Source: Tetrapyrgos nigripes
Taxonomy: Eukaryota; Basidiomycota; Agaricomycetes; Agaricales; Campanellaceae
Length of the DNA: 64,000 bases
Assembly (NCBI GenBank): GCA_013368315.1
Contig: JAACJM010000137.1
Location: 1-64,000, forward strand
Direction: 5' to 3'
Shown here: positions 11,865 through 23,788 of the stretch, one piece after another
Numbering within the stretch: the first letter of the stretch is position 1
How the letters are laid out: each line of letters opens with the position of its first letter
Made by a program: the position numbers and the translations under genes
Notes under the pieces: model-generated
Told to the model about the DNA's origin: nothing
The model's input: only the letters and a program-made list of their open reading frames with translations
Database searches by the model: none

Positions 11865-12105
11865 TGTTAATTGGCGGTTAGAAAGCTGGTTCACCACTTC
11901 AATTGGTATATAAAGGACTAGAGTGAGTCCCGAACTGCTAGTTAAAGCACTAGTGGACTAATTGTAAGTGCCAGTACAATAAAGCTAAGTACTTATGAAT
12001 ATGATATGCTTATTCTAAGTACTATGGTTGATGTGTACAGTACTTCAGTTATAGTAGCAGATCCACCCTATATACTATACAAAGTTCTATAAAGACTTTG
12101 TAACA
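11865..12105. repeat. Possible LTR (copia-sized)
   Basis: A 241-bp block begins TGTTAATTGG and ends CTTTGTAACA, so the ends are TG...CA with inverted TGTTA/TAACA. Inside are a TATATAAAGG promoter-like box and AATAAA ~85 bp later, as in an LTR. No matching flank duplication is seen, so it would be the edge of an element rather than a solo LTR. The following 1.5 kb holds no readable Gag or Pol. Confidence 0.4.
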
Positions 12106-13740
12106 ATTCCTGCTATAATGCACTTAGTACCACCAGTGCGACTCAAGGGAAAGTGAAGCCCCTATTCACAGGCCAGGCACACGTAGGCTATACAACCCAG
12201 ACTCTAGTGCTAAATGATCACTGGTTGAGAATTGCACCATAATCAGAGAAATCGGAAGAAAAACCCTAGTAACTGACTATGTCTGAACTGGCAGTATAGT
12301 AATCAATACCTTGCTTATAAGCAAAACAGAAGGAATAGTCTTTTGAAAGACAGTAAGGATAGATAAGTAGGACAAAGTATATATGTACAAGTTCCTGGAA
12401 AGCTCAGCTTTCATATGGTACTAAAGGGATGGACTAGCAGTGAAGAAATAAAACCCATAGTTCATTACTGCCAGTACGCAATCTAAGAAATGAGTCATAA
12501 TGAAAAAGCCCCAAAAGGGTAAAGATATTTCCAAATGCAGCAGTAAGATCGGCAAGATACACATGTGTGCCTGATGACTGAGGCATTCTTGTTGGTACAA
12601 GTGTGACTACAAAAGATATGTAGGACCTTATAGAGAGCAGGACTCATCTGTAAGAGCACTATACTACAAACTGGTGGTATACTAGAAACGAAGTCTATAA
12701 ACACCAAGTCTATAGTAGTGCCAGAAGAACATAAGAGGAGGAATAAGCAAAAGACTACACAAACCTATAGTGACTGATTGGCAGTAACGGAATGTGAGTC
12801 ATACGAGTGGAGCCCAGCATGGATGGTGGAGCTATGTGAGTCAGAATGACTATGGCCGCCAGTTCCAGAAAGGTACCCTTAGTCAAGAGGATGAAGTGAA
12901 GGGAACAAAGAAAGCCGTATTAGTTTTAGATAATATTGTACATTTCCTAGATACCCTAATTAGAAGGTACCTACTTAAATCTAGTAGTACTAGTAAGCAT
13001 GGACCAGCAGTTAGACCAATATTTCTGTTTTCTTATGTACCTTTTAGCAGACATTCAAAAGAAATGTAGAACTGTATAGTAGTAGCTGCAAGTAGTATAA
13101 AAGGACTAGATATTTCTTGTAGTTACTCAAGCCATGTATGTAGAGTATCTGGACCACAGCAGCTCTAAGTAAGAGGGCGTGAAATACAGACAAAGCTTCT
13201 TGAAAGCCACGTACTGTAGAGTATCAGTCATCTCCCTAGCACCAGCTATAGAGACTGTGAAACATGGACTACGCTTCTACCAAATTTACCTCACTCACAT
13301 CGAGTATAAACATAGTGTGTGGATCAACAGTGTTGAATCAAATTTGTTGGTTTTGTGTGTGTCCTCAGACTTGTGAAACTGATTATAAGGCATTTGGGCC
13401 TACAAATTGTGAATTGAAACTGTTGGTTATACTTTGTGGACTTGTTATAGTCTTTGTGTGTTAAATTTGTGTGCATTCGTGCAAAAACCTACCAAAACCC
13501 CAAAAGTCCTTGTAGTACAAGTGAACTGTTGAGTATTCTGACTACTCAGAACGCTCACATTTTACAATTTGTATAAAAGTCTTTAAGTTTGTGTTTTGTT
13601 CTACACTTACAAAAAAGACACCTATTAACGTATCCTCATACAGTACCAGAAATGGTATTACAGTGCAGGAATGATAAATACACATTATTTTCTATTTGAC
13701 TTCTTTACTGTTTACCATTAAGAGAATACAAGTGCATGTG
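12106..13740. other. AT-rich region, probably decayed retroelement interior
   Basis: No frame over 100 codons and no recognisable protein. Phrases such as GCAGTA...GAGTCATA recur loosely. It may be the eroded body of the element whose LTR precedes it, but nothing proves this. Confidence 0.35.
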
Positions 13741-14330
13741 AAGAGACTACCAACCTACTTCATTTGTGCATTGAGTCTTCATGAGCAGAATCCATAGAAT
13801 CAAAAGTGGAAAAGACAAAGGGTGCGTCAGAACAGAATTGGGCATTGAGTCGAAATATGCAGACACCTTAGAGCTGAGAATATATTCAAAAGGGAAGGGA
13901 AAGAGAACTGAAACAATGAGTGCTGCAGCACCACTGCTGTGAAAGAAATCATAGCTAAACTTGCACAGAAGCAATGTTAAAGAGGGCAATGAAGCAGAGA
14001 AGTACAAGTCAACATCATTGTAGGGGAAAAGGAAGAAAGGTCCAGTTGGACATGTTGAACCCTGTATATGGTCAAAAAAGAAACAGAAACCCTGATCAGA
14101 GTGTCCAATATGCAGAAAGAAACGTATGGGAGAAATCAGGACATAATTGACATGGCCACCTGCAGAAATGCAGTGTAAACAACTCAGCCTCATTCTTCAG
14201 CCTCGTAACCAGCATACAGTCCTAGACCAACAACAACCACATGCTAAGGACAACGACAGAGAAGCAAAACACTGCAAGAGATACGGCGCAAAAGAGGCAA
14301 CTCAGTAGGCATACAATAGCGTAGAACTAA
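13741..14330. other. Repeat-like region ending in a conserved dispersed tail
   Basis: The final part (about 14150-14213) reads CATGGCCACCTGCAGAAATG and then CATTCTTCAGCCTCGTAA, matching the tail seen near 43040-43098. A minus-strand 148-codon frame here has no recognisable protein and is not called. Confidence 0.45.
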
Positions 14331-17300
14331 TTGCAATACATCCTGGAGACATCACAAAGTCAGTATACCGCTGCAGTATACACCTCTACTAGTATGCCCC
14401 CAAGCTGCATATGGATTGAGAAAACGTCTGGGATCATGTCTGTGTCACTCCAAGCTATTTGCCCATCATACCCCCTTCCCTCCCTTCTCTATCACTCCCT
14501 GAATCACGTCTTCCAAAACCCTTCCCTCATATCGGTACTAGACGAGAGACGTTCTTCCTAACCCGAACCTCTTCCTCCCTCCCTCCCGCACCCCCCACCG
14601 CCTTGACACAATTCTGTCGAATTTCCCTTATTGTTGTTCGCTTTCCCCACTACCTGTCTTTCCCAACCCCATCCCACCAACCATCCCTATCAAAACACCC
14701 CTCATCCCTCCGTTGAACGAGAAAGGCTTCTAAGAAAGCCCCCCTACCCCGCTTCTCTTCCCCTTACACAAGTCAAACCGTCATATAACTACTCCTTCAC
14801 CGCCCCCTTCTCCTCGCCTTCCATGGTCCAAGTTCCAACTCCCACATATTCCATCTTCGTCATGCCAGCGATAGCATGAAGCATAAAGGCATGACCGACG
14901 TGATCTTAACTCATGAGGTATAAGGATGTATGTATCATTTGTGTTGGGATTGCTGAAGTGCATGGATACTGCGTCTTGAAGACTACAAGACCGTGAAGGT
15001 GGGGACGACGGAAGCGAGAAATTTGGGAATGAACTGCCAGGTTGACGCCAACGGCGAATAATTACGGGATGATGCTGGGAAGGGTAGATGGCGGAGGTGG
15101 GGGGAGGGGCAGACTTAGAGAGAGTCTATTTCGCATTGGGAGGGAGCGGTAGGATAAGAGCCGTACGAGACGACTTCAAGCGACATTGAGACGTGGCGTG
15201 TATGGTGATGTTTTGGCAGCAGGACTAACTGACGATGAGGGACGACGTTGAAAAGTTGAAAGCCTTGGCGAGGAATCCAGAGAATATTGGAAAGATATAG
15301 TGGTCGGTAGGGAAAGAGAGTGGGAAATGACGGTGACGATGGATTTTAGACATTGTACGCATTGGACAACGGATATATGAGTGGGAGAGATAAGAGACGA
15401 AGGGGGATGGATGTTTCCGTCTTCATTCGGCCACAAAGCTCCTTCAAAGTCGACTTCAAGTCTCCAAGCTCCAAGCTTCACAGCTTGACCCTCACATTCT
15501 CGAAACCTCGTTTCTTCGCTCCAGGCTCAACATCTCCTTTCCTTCCCTTCGTCATCTGAAATCTTGGCTATATCCCTTCTCTTATACCTTCACTCATTGC
15601 TCGTCAAGTACCTTCCCCATTGGTAACCTCGTTTCGGCCCTCGTCCTGCGAAAGAGCTAGAGACAGCATCAGACGGCGTTGGATAGATATTCAGAAATGC
15701 GGGTGTGGTGAGAGTGAGTGTAGGAGTTTGATGAGATAGAGTGCGACCGTCGGATCTTGCTCGTATCTGCAAAGTTGTAGGGAGACCAGGTCGCTGCTCT
15801 ATTCCGTCTCTTGCAAGTCAAGAACATTGGAGGGCCAGTAGTACCAGTGTACCACCGGTGAGGAATAATAGCACTGTGTCGTACTGACGTGCCATACGGA
15901 CAGCGGACGGTGGAGGGTGAAGGCAGCTCGAGGTAGAGAGTAAGATAATACCATCGTCCCCATCGAAGCCGTGGTGCTGGGTATGAAATTGAAGTCTGGA
16001 TCCGTTGGTATGAGAGAGTATTGCTGGGTAGTGACGAGCGGAAGCGGCGGAGAAGCAACGTAGAAAGGGACAGAAATGGCCAGGGAAGGAACTCGACGAG
16101 AAGGGAAGAGTTGGAAAATAGGCGACAGGATGTGTTGTGAACGTCTTGGTGGTAAATCGCGTCTCCACTATGGAAGTTCTGGCTTTCCAGTCTCCTCGAC
16201 CCATCTCCTCAAAAGCACCTCAGCACTTCAAGATTATCCTACAGCCACGTAACGTTCCGACCTTATATCTTGGGCCGTATCGTGACGCTTCCAATGTATA
16301 GTTTCTTGTTTTATTTCCAACGTTTCTTCGACGATGAAAGCTGAGCTGAAACCCAACTCCTTCATGGTTGGGGGGTAAGAGTCTGCGCCGTCTTGCCTAG
16401 CACAGTTGGCCTAGTGGTGAAGGCAATGGTGTTTACAGGGGACATCGGGAATCGACGGTAGTGCGTGCGGAAACAGTGCTTCGTCGGCAAAGACGAAGAA
16501 GCGGAATGCACCAGTGGCTTAGGCGGTGGGATGAAGTGGACGTGAAGGGTAGAGAAATAGAAGCTCTATCCGTCGCTTGGGAAAGGGAAGGAGAGACGGT
16601 GGAAGATGGATTCCGACAGACATTGGACTGGACAGTGGGTATGACGGAGTCGGCACGAGGACACTGAAAAATGGTGGTGAGGAGGAGAAACGGAAGGACT
16701 CAGCGCCCTTCCACCATCGACTGTCGGCGTTTCTCCCCTCGTCCGAATCCCCCAATTTATCTTCGCAGAAAAGTACTTTGCGAGTCTGACTAGCGCGTAG
16801 TTGCCTTCGATAGTCCATTTCGAGTAGTTGAATAGCTTCATGAGATGCAGCACGGCGTTACTGAGAAACAAAAATTAGTATGCCGACGAAAAACAAGGGA
16901 CAGGTGCAAGTCTTTAGAAGGAAGGACTCACCTAGTATGGACAGACTCTCGGCCAGCGCGACCTCCCTCAAATTCTCGTCTACGACCCATGGATGCTTTC
17001 CTACTTTCGTCCTAGGTTCTGCCTCGACGTAACCGACTTGAAAGACTCGAATATGGTAAGACACGTCGACAACAGCGTTTAAAGCGACGGTTTTTGGAGT
17101 TTAGGGAGCTGCCTATCGGAAGGAAAGAGATTGAACGAGAACAGGGACAAAGGACATGGTCAGTACCAGGATTGACGTCTTGGATTTGAAAAAGAGAAGC
17201 TCAGGGCTGAGTTGCTCACCTTTGTTCGAGATATTTCCTCCTCTATCTAGCCCTAGGTTCATGATAGATCCCCACTCCGTCCCCACACTGTCCTTCCTGT

Positions 17301-17930
17301 ATACAGGGTTACAGAGACTCCGTTGTCGACCCGGTGACTGAGACATGCGGACGAATCTTGATGCATGGTTTGGCTGGGCTTGAGAGAAGTAGAGACGAGC
17401 TTGGGTTGAAAGAGGGGGGAAATCCGAGTCGTCGTTTGGTCGTCGTCATGTTGGGAAGCGACCCCGGAAAAATCCGGGTATCTTTAGCGAGACCGAACAA
17501 CCGGTAAGCTGCGGTCGAGTGCTTCGTCGGGTTGATCATTGATGCTCAGGCTTGTCCTCAGGCTCTAATAATTGCCAAAGTTCCGCTGAGCCCATCTGAT
17601 TCGGGTTCTCGTCTCAAGGGGGAAAGTTCCGCCTGACTCCTGAGCTCCCCTGGATAGTCTGCCTGTCTACAGCCTAGCTACAGCTTTCTTGTCAAGCCAG
17701 CTTACCGCCGTCAGTCTCTCCGGCCTCGAACTTTGAGTTTAAAACCCCCATGCGGACAGCGGCCATCTGATGACAGGCTTTACGTTCTTTGAAATTCTCT
17801 ACCCCTTCATCAAGCCACGAACGTGTTGTATCATTATGCCAAAGCTGTGACAGCGAGGGAATCTGCAAATCCCTCTCGGTTGATTGGCCAGCAGTGTGAT
17901 TCGATCATTCGTAATAATAGCAAGCACCCA
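14331..17930. other. GC-richer, gene-like but unassigned region
   Basis: This 3.6 kb is compositionally like host genes. It holds long CT-rich tracts (14460-14830 on +; 15130-15330, 15600-16140 and 17100-17450 on -) typical of basidiomycete promoters and leaders. A minus-strand stretch at about 17090-16780 could be coding: VDVSYHIRVFQVGYVEAEPR and PWVVDENLREVALAESLSIL are followed by a good intron (GTGAGT...TTTCTCAG), then HLMKLFNYSKWTIEGNYALV. The two sides do not join in frame, and I do not recognise the protein. Near 16404-16470 lies GGCCTAGTGGTGAAGGC, which resembles a tRNA D-arm/box A, with a poor box B; no tRNA folds convincingly. Confidence 0.35.
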
Positions 17931-17932
17931 CC

Positions 17933-17939
17933 TATAAAA
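17933..17939 (+). promoter_or_regulatory. TATA box of the phosphoesterase gene
   Basis: TATAAAA lies 47 bp upstream of the chosen ATG, with CAGAACC and a short leader between. Spacing suits a compact fungal promoter. Confidence 0.6.
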
Positions 17940-17985
17940 CCCTAGTTTCATTTTGATACCAGAACCTCGATCGGACGCGTCGACG

Positions 17986-20900
17986 ATGCCGCTTTCAATG
18001 AAGCAGGTCGCCTTGGGCTTCTTGGCGTCTAGCTTGACTTATTCCACGGTATCAAAAGCGGATAGTCTGGCTGATGTGGACCATGTTGTTCTTTTCATGC
18101 AGGAGAATAGGGCGTTTGATCATTATTTCGTGCGTCTTTCTTCATTTTGAGCAGCTGAGTAAATGTAACGGAACCTTAGGGAACGATGGCAGGTGTAAGA
18201 GGATTCAAAGATCCCAAGTAAGTATACGAAACTCGCCTGCAAACTATCACTTTTTCGTTCCTCACACCGCCAATCGCAGCGTTCAAATCAACCCCAATAA
18301 CCGCTCTGTATTCTTCCAACAAGTCAATTCCCTATTATCCAACGCTACGGACCACCTCTTACCGTTCTACGTCAATGAGGCAGGGGGGGAGTTCGTCAAC
18401 GGGACACAGTGTATGATAGCTGGGTCGAATGGGTGGGGAGAGAACCATGCTGCGTTGGCTACTGGGACGAATGTGAGTGATAGTTTTTGTAATTATCTTA
18501 TGCTCTCGCAGCGTTGGTTTGAGTCTTGACTGCCATCTGCAATACTAACATCTTAAATATGCAGGATATGTGGGTAGTCGGCAACACCCCCTATTCGATT
18601 GGATATTTTAAGAGAGAAGATATCCCCGTTCATTTTGGAGTTGCGGACGCTTGGACGATTGGGGATATGTACCAGGAGGTACGTCTATCAATATCTTGAA
18701 CGATTAAATCCTTTGTCTTTCCGTCTGAAAACGTCGAATAATGAATTGTTAGGGTGTCGTTGCAGTAAGTAATGCCCATCTGGACTCCTGAAGTTTTCCA
18801 TTCATTCATGAACTTACTGTAGTCAACCAACCCAAACCGTGTCATCTGGCAATCTGGTAGTATCAAGTAAGTCATGGTATTTCTTCTTCACATCATCAAT
18901 TGTCCTGACGGTAATATCAATTTCCTTTTTAGCGTCCCAGGCGGCAATGTCCATAGCACCATGGGTCCGGTACTCGACAACAACGATACACCTGGTTGTT
19001 CGTCTTTGGATTTGCATGTGATAAATGGGTCGACGATAATGTCGCCGAAGAATTATAGTTGGTGAGTCTGTCTCAGGTCTCTAGATCTCTCCGGTGGCTA
19101 ATCTACCGAGCGTAGTTATCCGTATGATTGGAAAACGGTCAGTATTCTTCTTTCACATCTGAGTCTTCTAGCCAATATTCGATTTCATATATGTATAGAT
19201 ACCAGAGTACCTCGAAGAAGCAGGGATCACTTGGAAGGAATATCAAGCTGTGCAAAAGTGAGTCAGATTTTGCGTTCTTCCTCTTCAACGGATTTATTCA
19301 TGCGAAATTTGGGGATGCTCAGCTTCGGCGATAACCCGCTCGTTTCTTTCGAGCTTTACCAGGTGGGTTACCATTATTAATTCGGACTTGATGGATACGG
19401 TGGATTGGAATGCTGACTGATTTCATTCACAGAACCTCGCTGCAACGAATGAGTCTGCTCCTTTGGCTCAAAATGGTATGCCTCCGTCTTATTCGACTCC
19501 GGCGGCGAGTTCATTGATTGTTCATTGACTTCGTACTCAGGTCTAGCCATGACGGGAAGTGGCAACTGGCAAGGGGGTTTAGATGATTTTAAAAGAGACG
19601 CTGCTGCGTGAGTGATTTCTCTCTCTCTCTTGCATTTCAAGCTGTAGATACTGATAAACTGTACTATTTCTGCAGAGGAACTCTACCAGCTGTATCCTAC
19701 TATATTGGTCCTGCTGAGCTCTCCGAACATCCACCATTCCTCCTCGGGATGGTGGATGGCTTTGGAAGGAAATGGTTGATGCGGTGGTGAATTGTAAGTC
19801 TCTGTTCATCTCGCGCGTATGAGTACTCATGGTTGGTTTTAAAAGCTCCCAAGTATAACAGAACGGTCTTGATTATTTCGTTTGATGAGACTGGTGGTTG
19901 GGGAGATCAGTGAGTCGTAGATTTATTATATTGACGGACAAGTAGATGCTTAAGGCGTTCTCTAGCGTTGTTCCTTTCCACTCGTAAGTTCTTACGTAGT
20001 TTCTTTCTCTTCCCGTCTCATTTCGCATGTACTCTTCTTGAACGAAGTCCTGAAGGCACTCCTGGCGAATGGATCGTCGTACGTTGCTTTCATACGATAT
20101 ACCTACATGAGACGCATACTATTTTACTGAACGAACCCTATCCCAGAATCCCTTCACCAACAATCTCACATTCGCTGGACCCGGCTTCAGACTTCCTTCG
20201 TCGTAGTATCACCATGGACTCGTGGAGGCAATGTTTTTACAGAACCAGCTGATCACATCTCTCAAAATCTTTTCTTGGAGGCGTGGGCTGAAGCTAGGGT
20301 GAGCGCTAGCTTAATGTTACCTGAAAAGTTGCTCAATTGCTCAACGTTAACATGTTACTTGATTTGTCGAAAAGGGAACGCCCTTCCGAAGCGCTGAGAT
20401 CAACGACTGGAGGAGAGAACATATGTCCAATTTGACGAGTATATTTGACTGGGACAATGTACGTATTAGGTTCTATTTCTTCAAGTCTATCTATGATTCA
20501 ACTAAACCCATACCGGTATACTCTGTAGCCCGACACATCGCCAGTAGAGCTCCCCTTCGCAGAGACGCCTCACTCTGATTTACTCACCTCGATGTTGGAC
20601 GGACCTCAAAATTGCGAACGTCTATTCGGAGACACGATCCAACCTCCGATTCCGTATGGAAATCAGACTGAAGAGGACTCGTTGGTCACCGAGCAGGGTT
20701 TCAAGAGCGTTCGAGGTGAGTTGCACTGCCTATTCTTCTATTATTAGATTCCCCATATATTCATCCTTTCCCATCTAGGTGCACTGACCGAAGGTCGCTA
20801 CCTCGTCATCGAATCCAACGACTCTACCCTTGCTCTTGCCATCAGCACAGACAACACCACCTTCATCGCATCTCCAGCTTCTGAAACTAAATTCGACGTC

Positions 20901-21200
20901 CCATCTCAAAGATTCGTCATCCACGCCACAGATCCCACTGTCGCCTCCGCCAATACCTTTAAAATCTCAGCTGGAGCGGATTTCGATGGTCTTTCGTCGA
21001 TGTATATTACGTCGAATTTGACGTTGGGTACGAAGGATGAGGCTGCGGTGTTTGATATTACGTTCTTAGGTGTGACGGAAGGTTACGTGTTCGAGGAAAG
21101 CGGGAGCGGGAGCGGGCGTTTCTTGGGGATGACGAGTGATGGAAAGGTTGGGCTTGGTGATGAGGCGGTTGGGATGAAGATTTTTGCTGTTTCTTTTTGA
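17986..21200 (+). CDS. Secreted phosphoesterase / phospholipase C-like protein
   Basis: This belongs to the phosphoesterase family that includes non-haemolytic phospholipases C and fungal acid phosphatases, which cleave phosphodiesters or phosphomonoesters outside the cell. The start at 17986 gives a signal peptide (MPLSMKQVALGFLASSLTYS). Family landmarks follow in order: VDHVVLFMQENRAFDHYFG, NGWGENHAALATGTN, VGNTPYSIGYFKREDIPVHF, LPAVSYYIGPAELSEHPPF, VLIISFDETGGWGDHVVPFH and VVSPWTRGGNVFTEPADHIS. They contain the expected E/N, H, D and D-E-x-GG-x-x-DH residues. A C-terminal beta-rich segment of ~140 aa ends ...KIFAVSF. I can place 20 exons (first 17986-18129, last 20779-21200) with canonical borders, several only 12-22 bp long. 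Two single-base losses break the frame, in exon 13 near 19747 (CTCGGGAT) and exon 17 near 20195 (CTTCCTTC), both in otherwise conserved text. A thaumatin-like secreted gene follows on the same strand. Confidence 0.93.
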
Positions 21201-21545
21201 GATGTTATAATTAATAATCACTGTTGTTGTTGTAGGGTTCTGGAACTGCGGTTAACAAAGATGGTTTGGCTGTATGGGTCTTTGATCAGACTATTGTATA
21301 CAGGACAGCTTAATCACTAGAGTAAAGCAGATCATCATGGACCTGTGTACATACGCAGATCGTATGGGGCGGTGATCACCACTGGGATGTAAGTGGCGTT
21401 TCCAATGACTGCAGCAAGTGCGGCAGCATGTTGGAAAAACAGATCCTTCGTTCAGCGCACAGAAAGACCAGAACCTATACATATACTGCCATGGGTATTA
21501 GGTGCACAGACCTTCAGGAGGATACGTTTGGTATTGGTCTTCGAG
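21201..21545. other. Intergenic region between the two secreted-protein genes
   Basis: 3' flank of the phosphoesterase gene and upstream region of the next gene. Nothing beyond promoter-type sequence is recognised. Confidence 0.5.
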
Positions 21546-21552
21546 TATAAAA
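21546..21552 (+). promoter_or_regulatory. TATA box of the thaumatin-like gene
   Basis: TATAAAA lies ~90 bp before the first ATG, followed by a CT-rich leader with CTCTCAAATCAAACCAG. Confidence 0.6.
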
Positions 21553-21641
21553 GGACTGGCCATTGTAGCCCTGTCTCTCAAATCAAACCAGCACTCTCCG
21601 CTCCGGTAGCAAGTAGTCCACACACATACAGCTTTGATAGC

Positions 21642-22357
21642 ATGTTCAAACTCTGGAAAGCTCCTTTCTCTCCTCACTGCCGCCACCATGGTCAGTGCGA
21701 GCAGCCTTAAAATCAACAACAAATGTGACCAGTATGTAGCACCATCGCAATGCACGTCCGGCCAACTGACACTCTTCCCTCATCTAGCGCCGTCACCGTT
21801 CAAATCGCCATCCCAGGCGGGACCAAGCCTGATGTCTCTATTCCTGCTGGCCAAACTGCTGGCAGCGACAAGGGTATCCCCAGGACGGAAATGGTATTGC
21901 TCTCAGCTTCATTACCGACCCCGCCCAGGCCAACAAAGCCATGAGCCGTGCGGAAGTCAACTTCACTCCTGGTAACTCTGCCGTAGCTGCTTTTATCAAC
22001 CTCAGCAACATGTTTGGATACTCTGTCGCGACCGAATTGACAGGCTCCGGTTGCGCCGACTATGTCTGCAATATCGCCTCTGGCTGCCCCGTTTCTGGAC
22101 CCGGAGGTTCTTGCGTCAGCCCTTGCTGCAAAGATTTCGATAGCTGCCAAGGCGCTTCGTCTTGTCCGGCTGGTGGTCGTGGTGATGTGGGTGGCGGACC
22201 TGGGCCCCAAGCCAACTTTTACAAGGGAGCATGCCCTAATTCGTATGCATGGGGAGACCAGGATTCTGACGAGCCAACGCAGAACCTTGGTGGTTACTGC
22301 AAGGGTGATGATATCGAAGTCACATTGTGCCCCGGCAAGCCTTCCTCGAAACTCTGA
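21642..22357 (+). CDS. Thaumatin-like secreted protein
   Basis: Thaumatin-like proteins are cysteine-rich secreted proteins; fungal members are linked to cell-wall glucan. Exon 1 ends at 21731 and joins exon 2 at 21788 through GTATGT...CATCTAG, giving LKINNKCDHAVTVQIAIPGG. Downstream come GIALSFITDPAQANKAMSRA, a Cys-rich centre (CADYVCNIASGCPVSGPGG, then CVSPCCKDFDSC) and the typical thaumatin ending FYKGACPNSYAWGDQDSDEP...DDIEVTLCPG. Two one-base problems occur. The ATG at 21642 leads into the signal peptide (KLLSLLTAATMVSAS) only if one A is removed at about 21653. At about 21880 a C run is one short, so the frame shifts between ...AGSDKGI and PQDGNGIALSF. If the first is real, translation would have to start at the ATG at 21688 without a full signal peptide. 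Family call is solid. Confidence 0.82.
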
Positions 22358-22605
22358 TTCTAGGGGCGTTGTAGTCAGAATTTAGAAAATAGGTATATAG
22401 TTTAGAAATGAGTTAGTTATACATGTAATTGTCATGAGAATGGACGATAATGAAGAATGAGCAGCTTTGTAACATACTTAAGTTGTACTAGAATTGACAT
22501 GAATGTACGATTTCCGAGACAAATTCCTCTACTTGTACTCTGGAGACTGTTTCATTAAAGAAGCACTACGCCTCGACCCCAAAACCAATCGAACAGTCAA
22601 TCCCA

Positions 22606-22985
22606 TCAACTCAACGACAACCACTCGGAAACAGTCTTTTCCTTGGAATCCAATCCTACGGTCTTGATACTCGGACAAGTGTCTTTTACCCCTCGTACAA
22701 ACGTGACCTTCTCTGGCTCCTTCCACTTTACATGCTGTATCTGCAATTTGAATGCATAATCGCATTGGGGAATGTTTTTTTGAACCACGGAAGGAGCAGT
22801 TCTTTAAGTTGATCAGCAGGGATTTTGGGAAGGTGTATACCCACAGACTGGATAGAGAGTAACTCGAGATCGGAAGATTCGGAAACGTTATGGATAGGAT
22901 GTGGGAAGTGTGGAAAATCTTCAAAAGAAAGCTCGAGTTCCGTGATAGTTTCCTGCTCGAATACACGATGAAGAGCAGTCTCCTA
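22606..22985 (-). pseudogene. C-terminal piece of an F-box/LRR-like protein
   Basis: Minus-strand text reads ITELELSFEDFPHFPHPIHN, then SDLELLSIQSVGIHLPKIPA, DQLKELLL, and after a frame change QHVKWKEPEKVTFVRGVKDT, CPSIKTVGLDSKEKTVSEWL to a stop. Leucine spacing and the CPSIKTV-type ending resemble Agaricomycete F-box proteins, but no F-box is present. The upstream side is cut at a dispersed repeat (23000), so it looks truncated. Assignment is tentative. Confidence 0.35.
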
Positions 22986-23046
22986 TTACGAGGCCGAATG
23001 AAATGAGGGTGAGTTCTTTACACTCCATTTCCGCGTGTGGCTATGT
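22984..23046 (-). repeat. Dispersed ~60-bp tail, minus-strand copy
   Basis: TTACGAGGCCGAA, TGAG, GAGTTCTTTACACTCC and TTTCCGCGTGTGGCTATGTC match the complement of the tails at about 14150-14213 and 43034-43098. Confidence 0.65.
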
Positions 23047-23599
23047 CGAATCAATCAAAACTCCCGAGTTCTAATTATCATTAAAAAAATGAATAGCCTT
23101 GGGCTCAAGCATTGTACTTGATGGACAAGCTTTTGGAAATGTAACACTATTATTCAAGTTCTAGTTTGTATCTAGTATATCACTTTTTGTCTAGTACACT
23201 GACATCTGAATGTCAGACATTGCATGCCAACATCAGACATAAAATGCAAAGGTTGGACATTGAGTGAACATCAGACATCACTGGGTGTGAAGGTCAGACA
23301 TTGATTTTTGTCCCAAATGGCACCTCACAGTAGAGTAGCAGAGGTAAGACTGTTGTGTAAAAAATGTGTAACTCGGGTCTCTCAATGCCAATGGCATCAA
23401 TACAGAAGACAGGGCTTTTAATTACCACTGCTATGTACAACACAATGTATGGCTAGGTGAGAGTAAGAGTTAAAGGAAAGAATGTACTTGAACATCTTAT
23501 ATCTACGACCCATGGGAAAGTATGATATAATAGTCTAAATATGGTAACAGCCATTACAGTTTGTCAATGTGAAGGACGTTGAAAGAGGATCTTTTTGAC
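23047..23599. other. Repeat-like spacer with recurring CAGACAT
   Basis: Between 23205 and 23310 the word CAGACAT/GGACATTG recurs about seven times at irregular spacing. No gene is seen. The rest is AT-rich. Confidence 0.45.
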
Positions 23600-23683
23600 G
23601 GTGAAGCCTTAACTATAACCGGCACAGGGCCGGCCTCTGTAGGGCGGCAAAGCCTGCTACCATTTGCGCCGGTTAACTTCACC
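23600..23683. repeat. 84-bp fold-back sequence
   Basis: The left arm (GGTGAAG, TTAAC, ACCGGC) and right arm (GCCGGTTAACTTCACC) are inverted copies with two small interruptions. A secondary GGGCCGGCC core lies inside. It could be a tiny MITE or a strong hairpin. Confidence 0.65.
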
Positions 23684-23788
23684 CACTTGAACTAAACATT
23701 TGCATATATGTAAACCACCGCAGGGGTGTCAGGTAGTCTGGTAGTTATCAATAGGGCGTGACACCCACAAAAAGTTATTAGGTAATCA

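Noticed and set aside
14459..14879. Pro/Ser/Leu-rich plus frames
   Set aside because: They arise from CT-rich promoter-like sequence in several frames at once.
16404..16470. tRNA gene
   Set aside because: A box A-like GGCCTAGTGGTGAAGGC is present, but the anticodon arm and T-arm do not pair and box B is poor.
21290..21490. Small gene between phosphoesterase and thaumatin-like genes
   Set aside because: Only ~60-codon frames with no motif; better explained as intergenic and promoter sequence.
22062..22385. Second frame overlapping the thaumatin-like exon
   Set aside because: The Cys-rich frame with the thaumatin ending is clearly the coding one.
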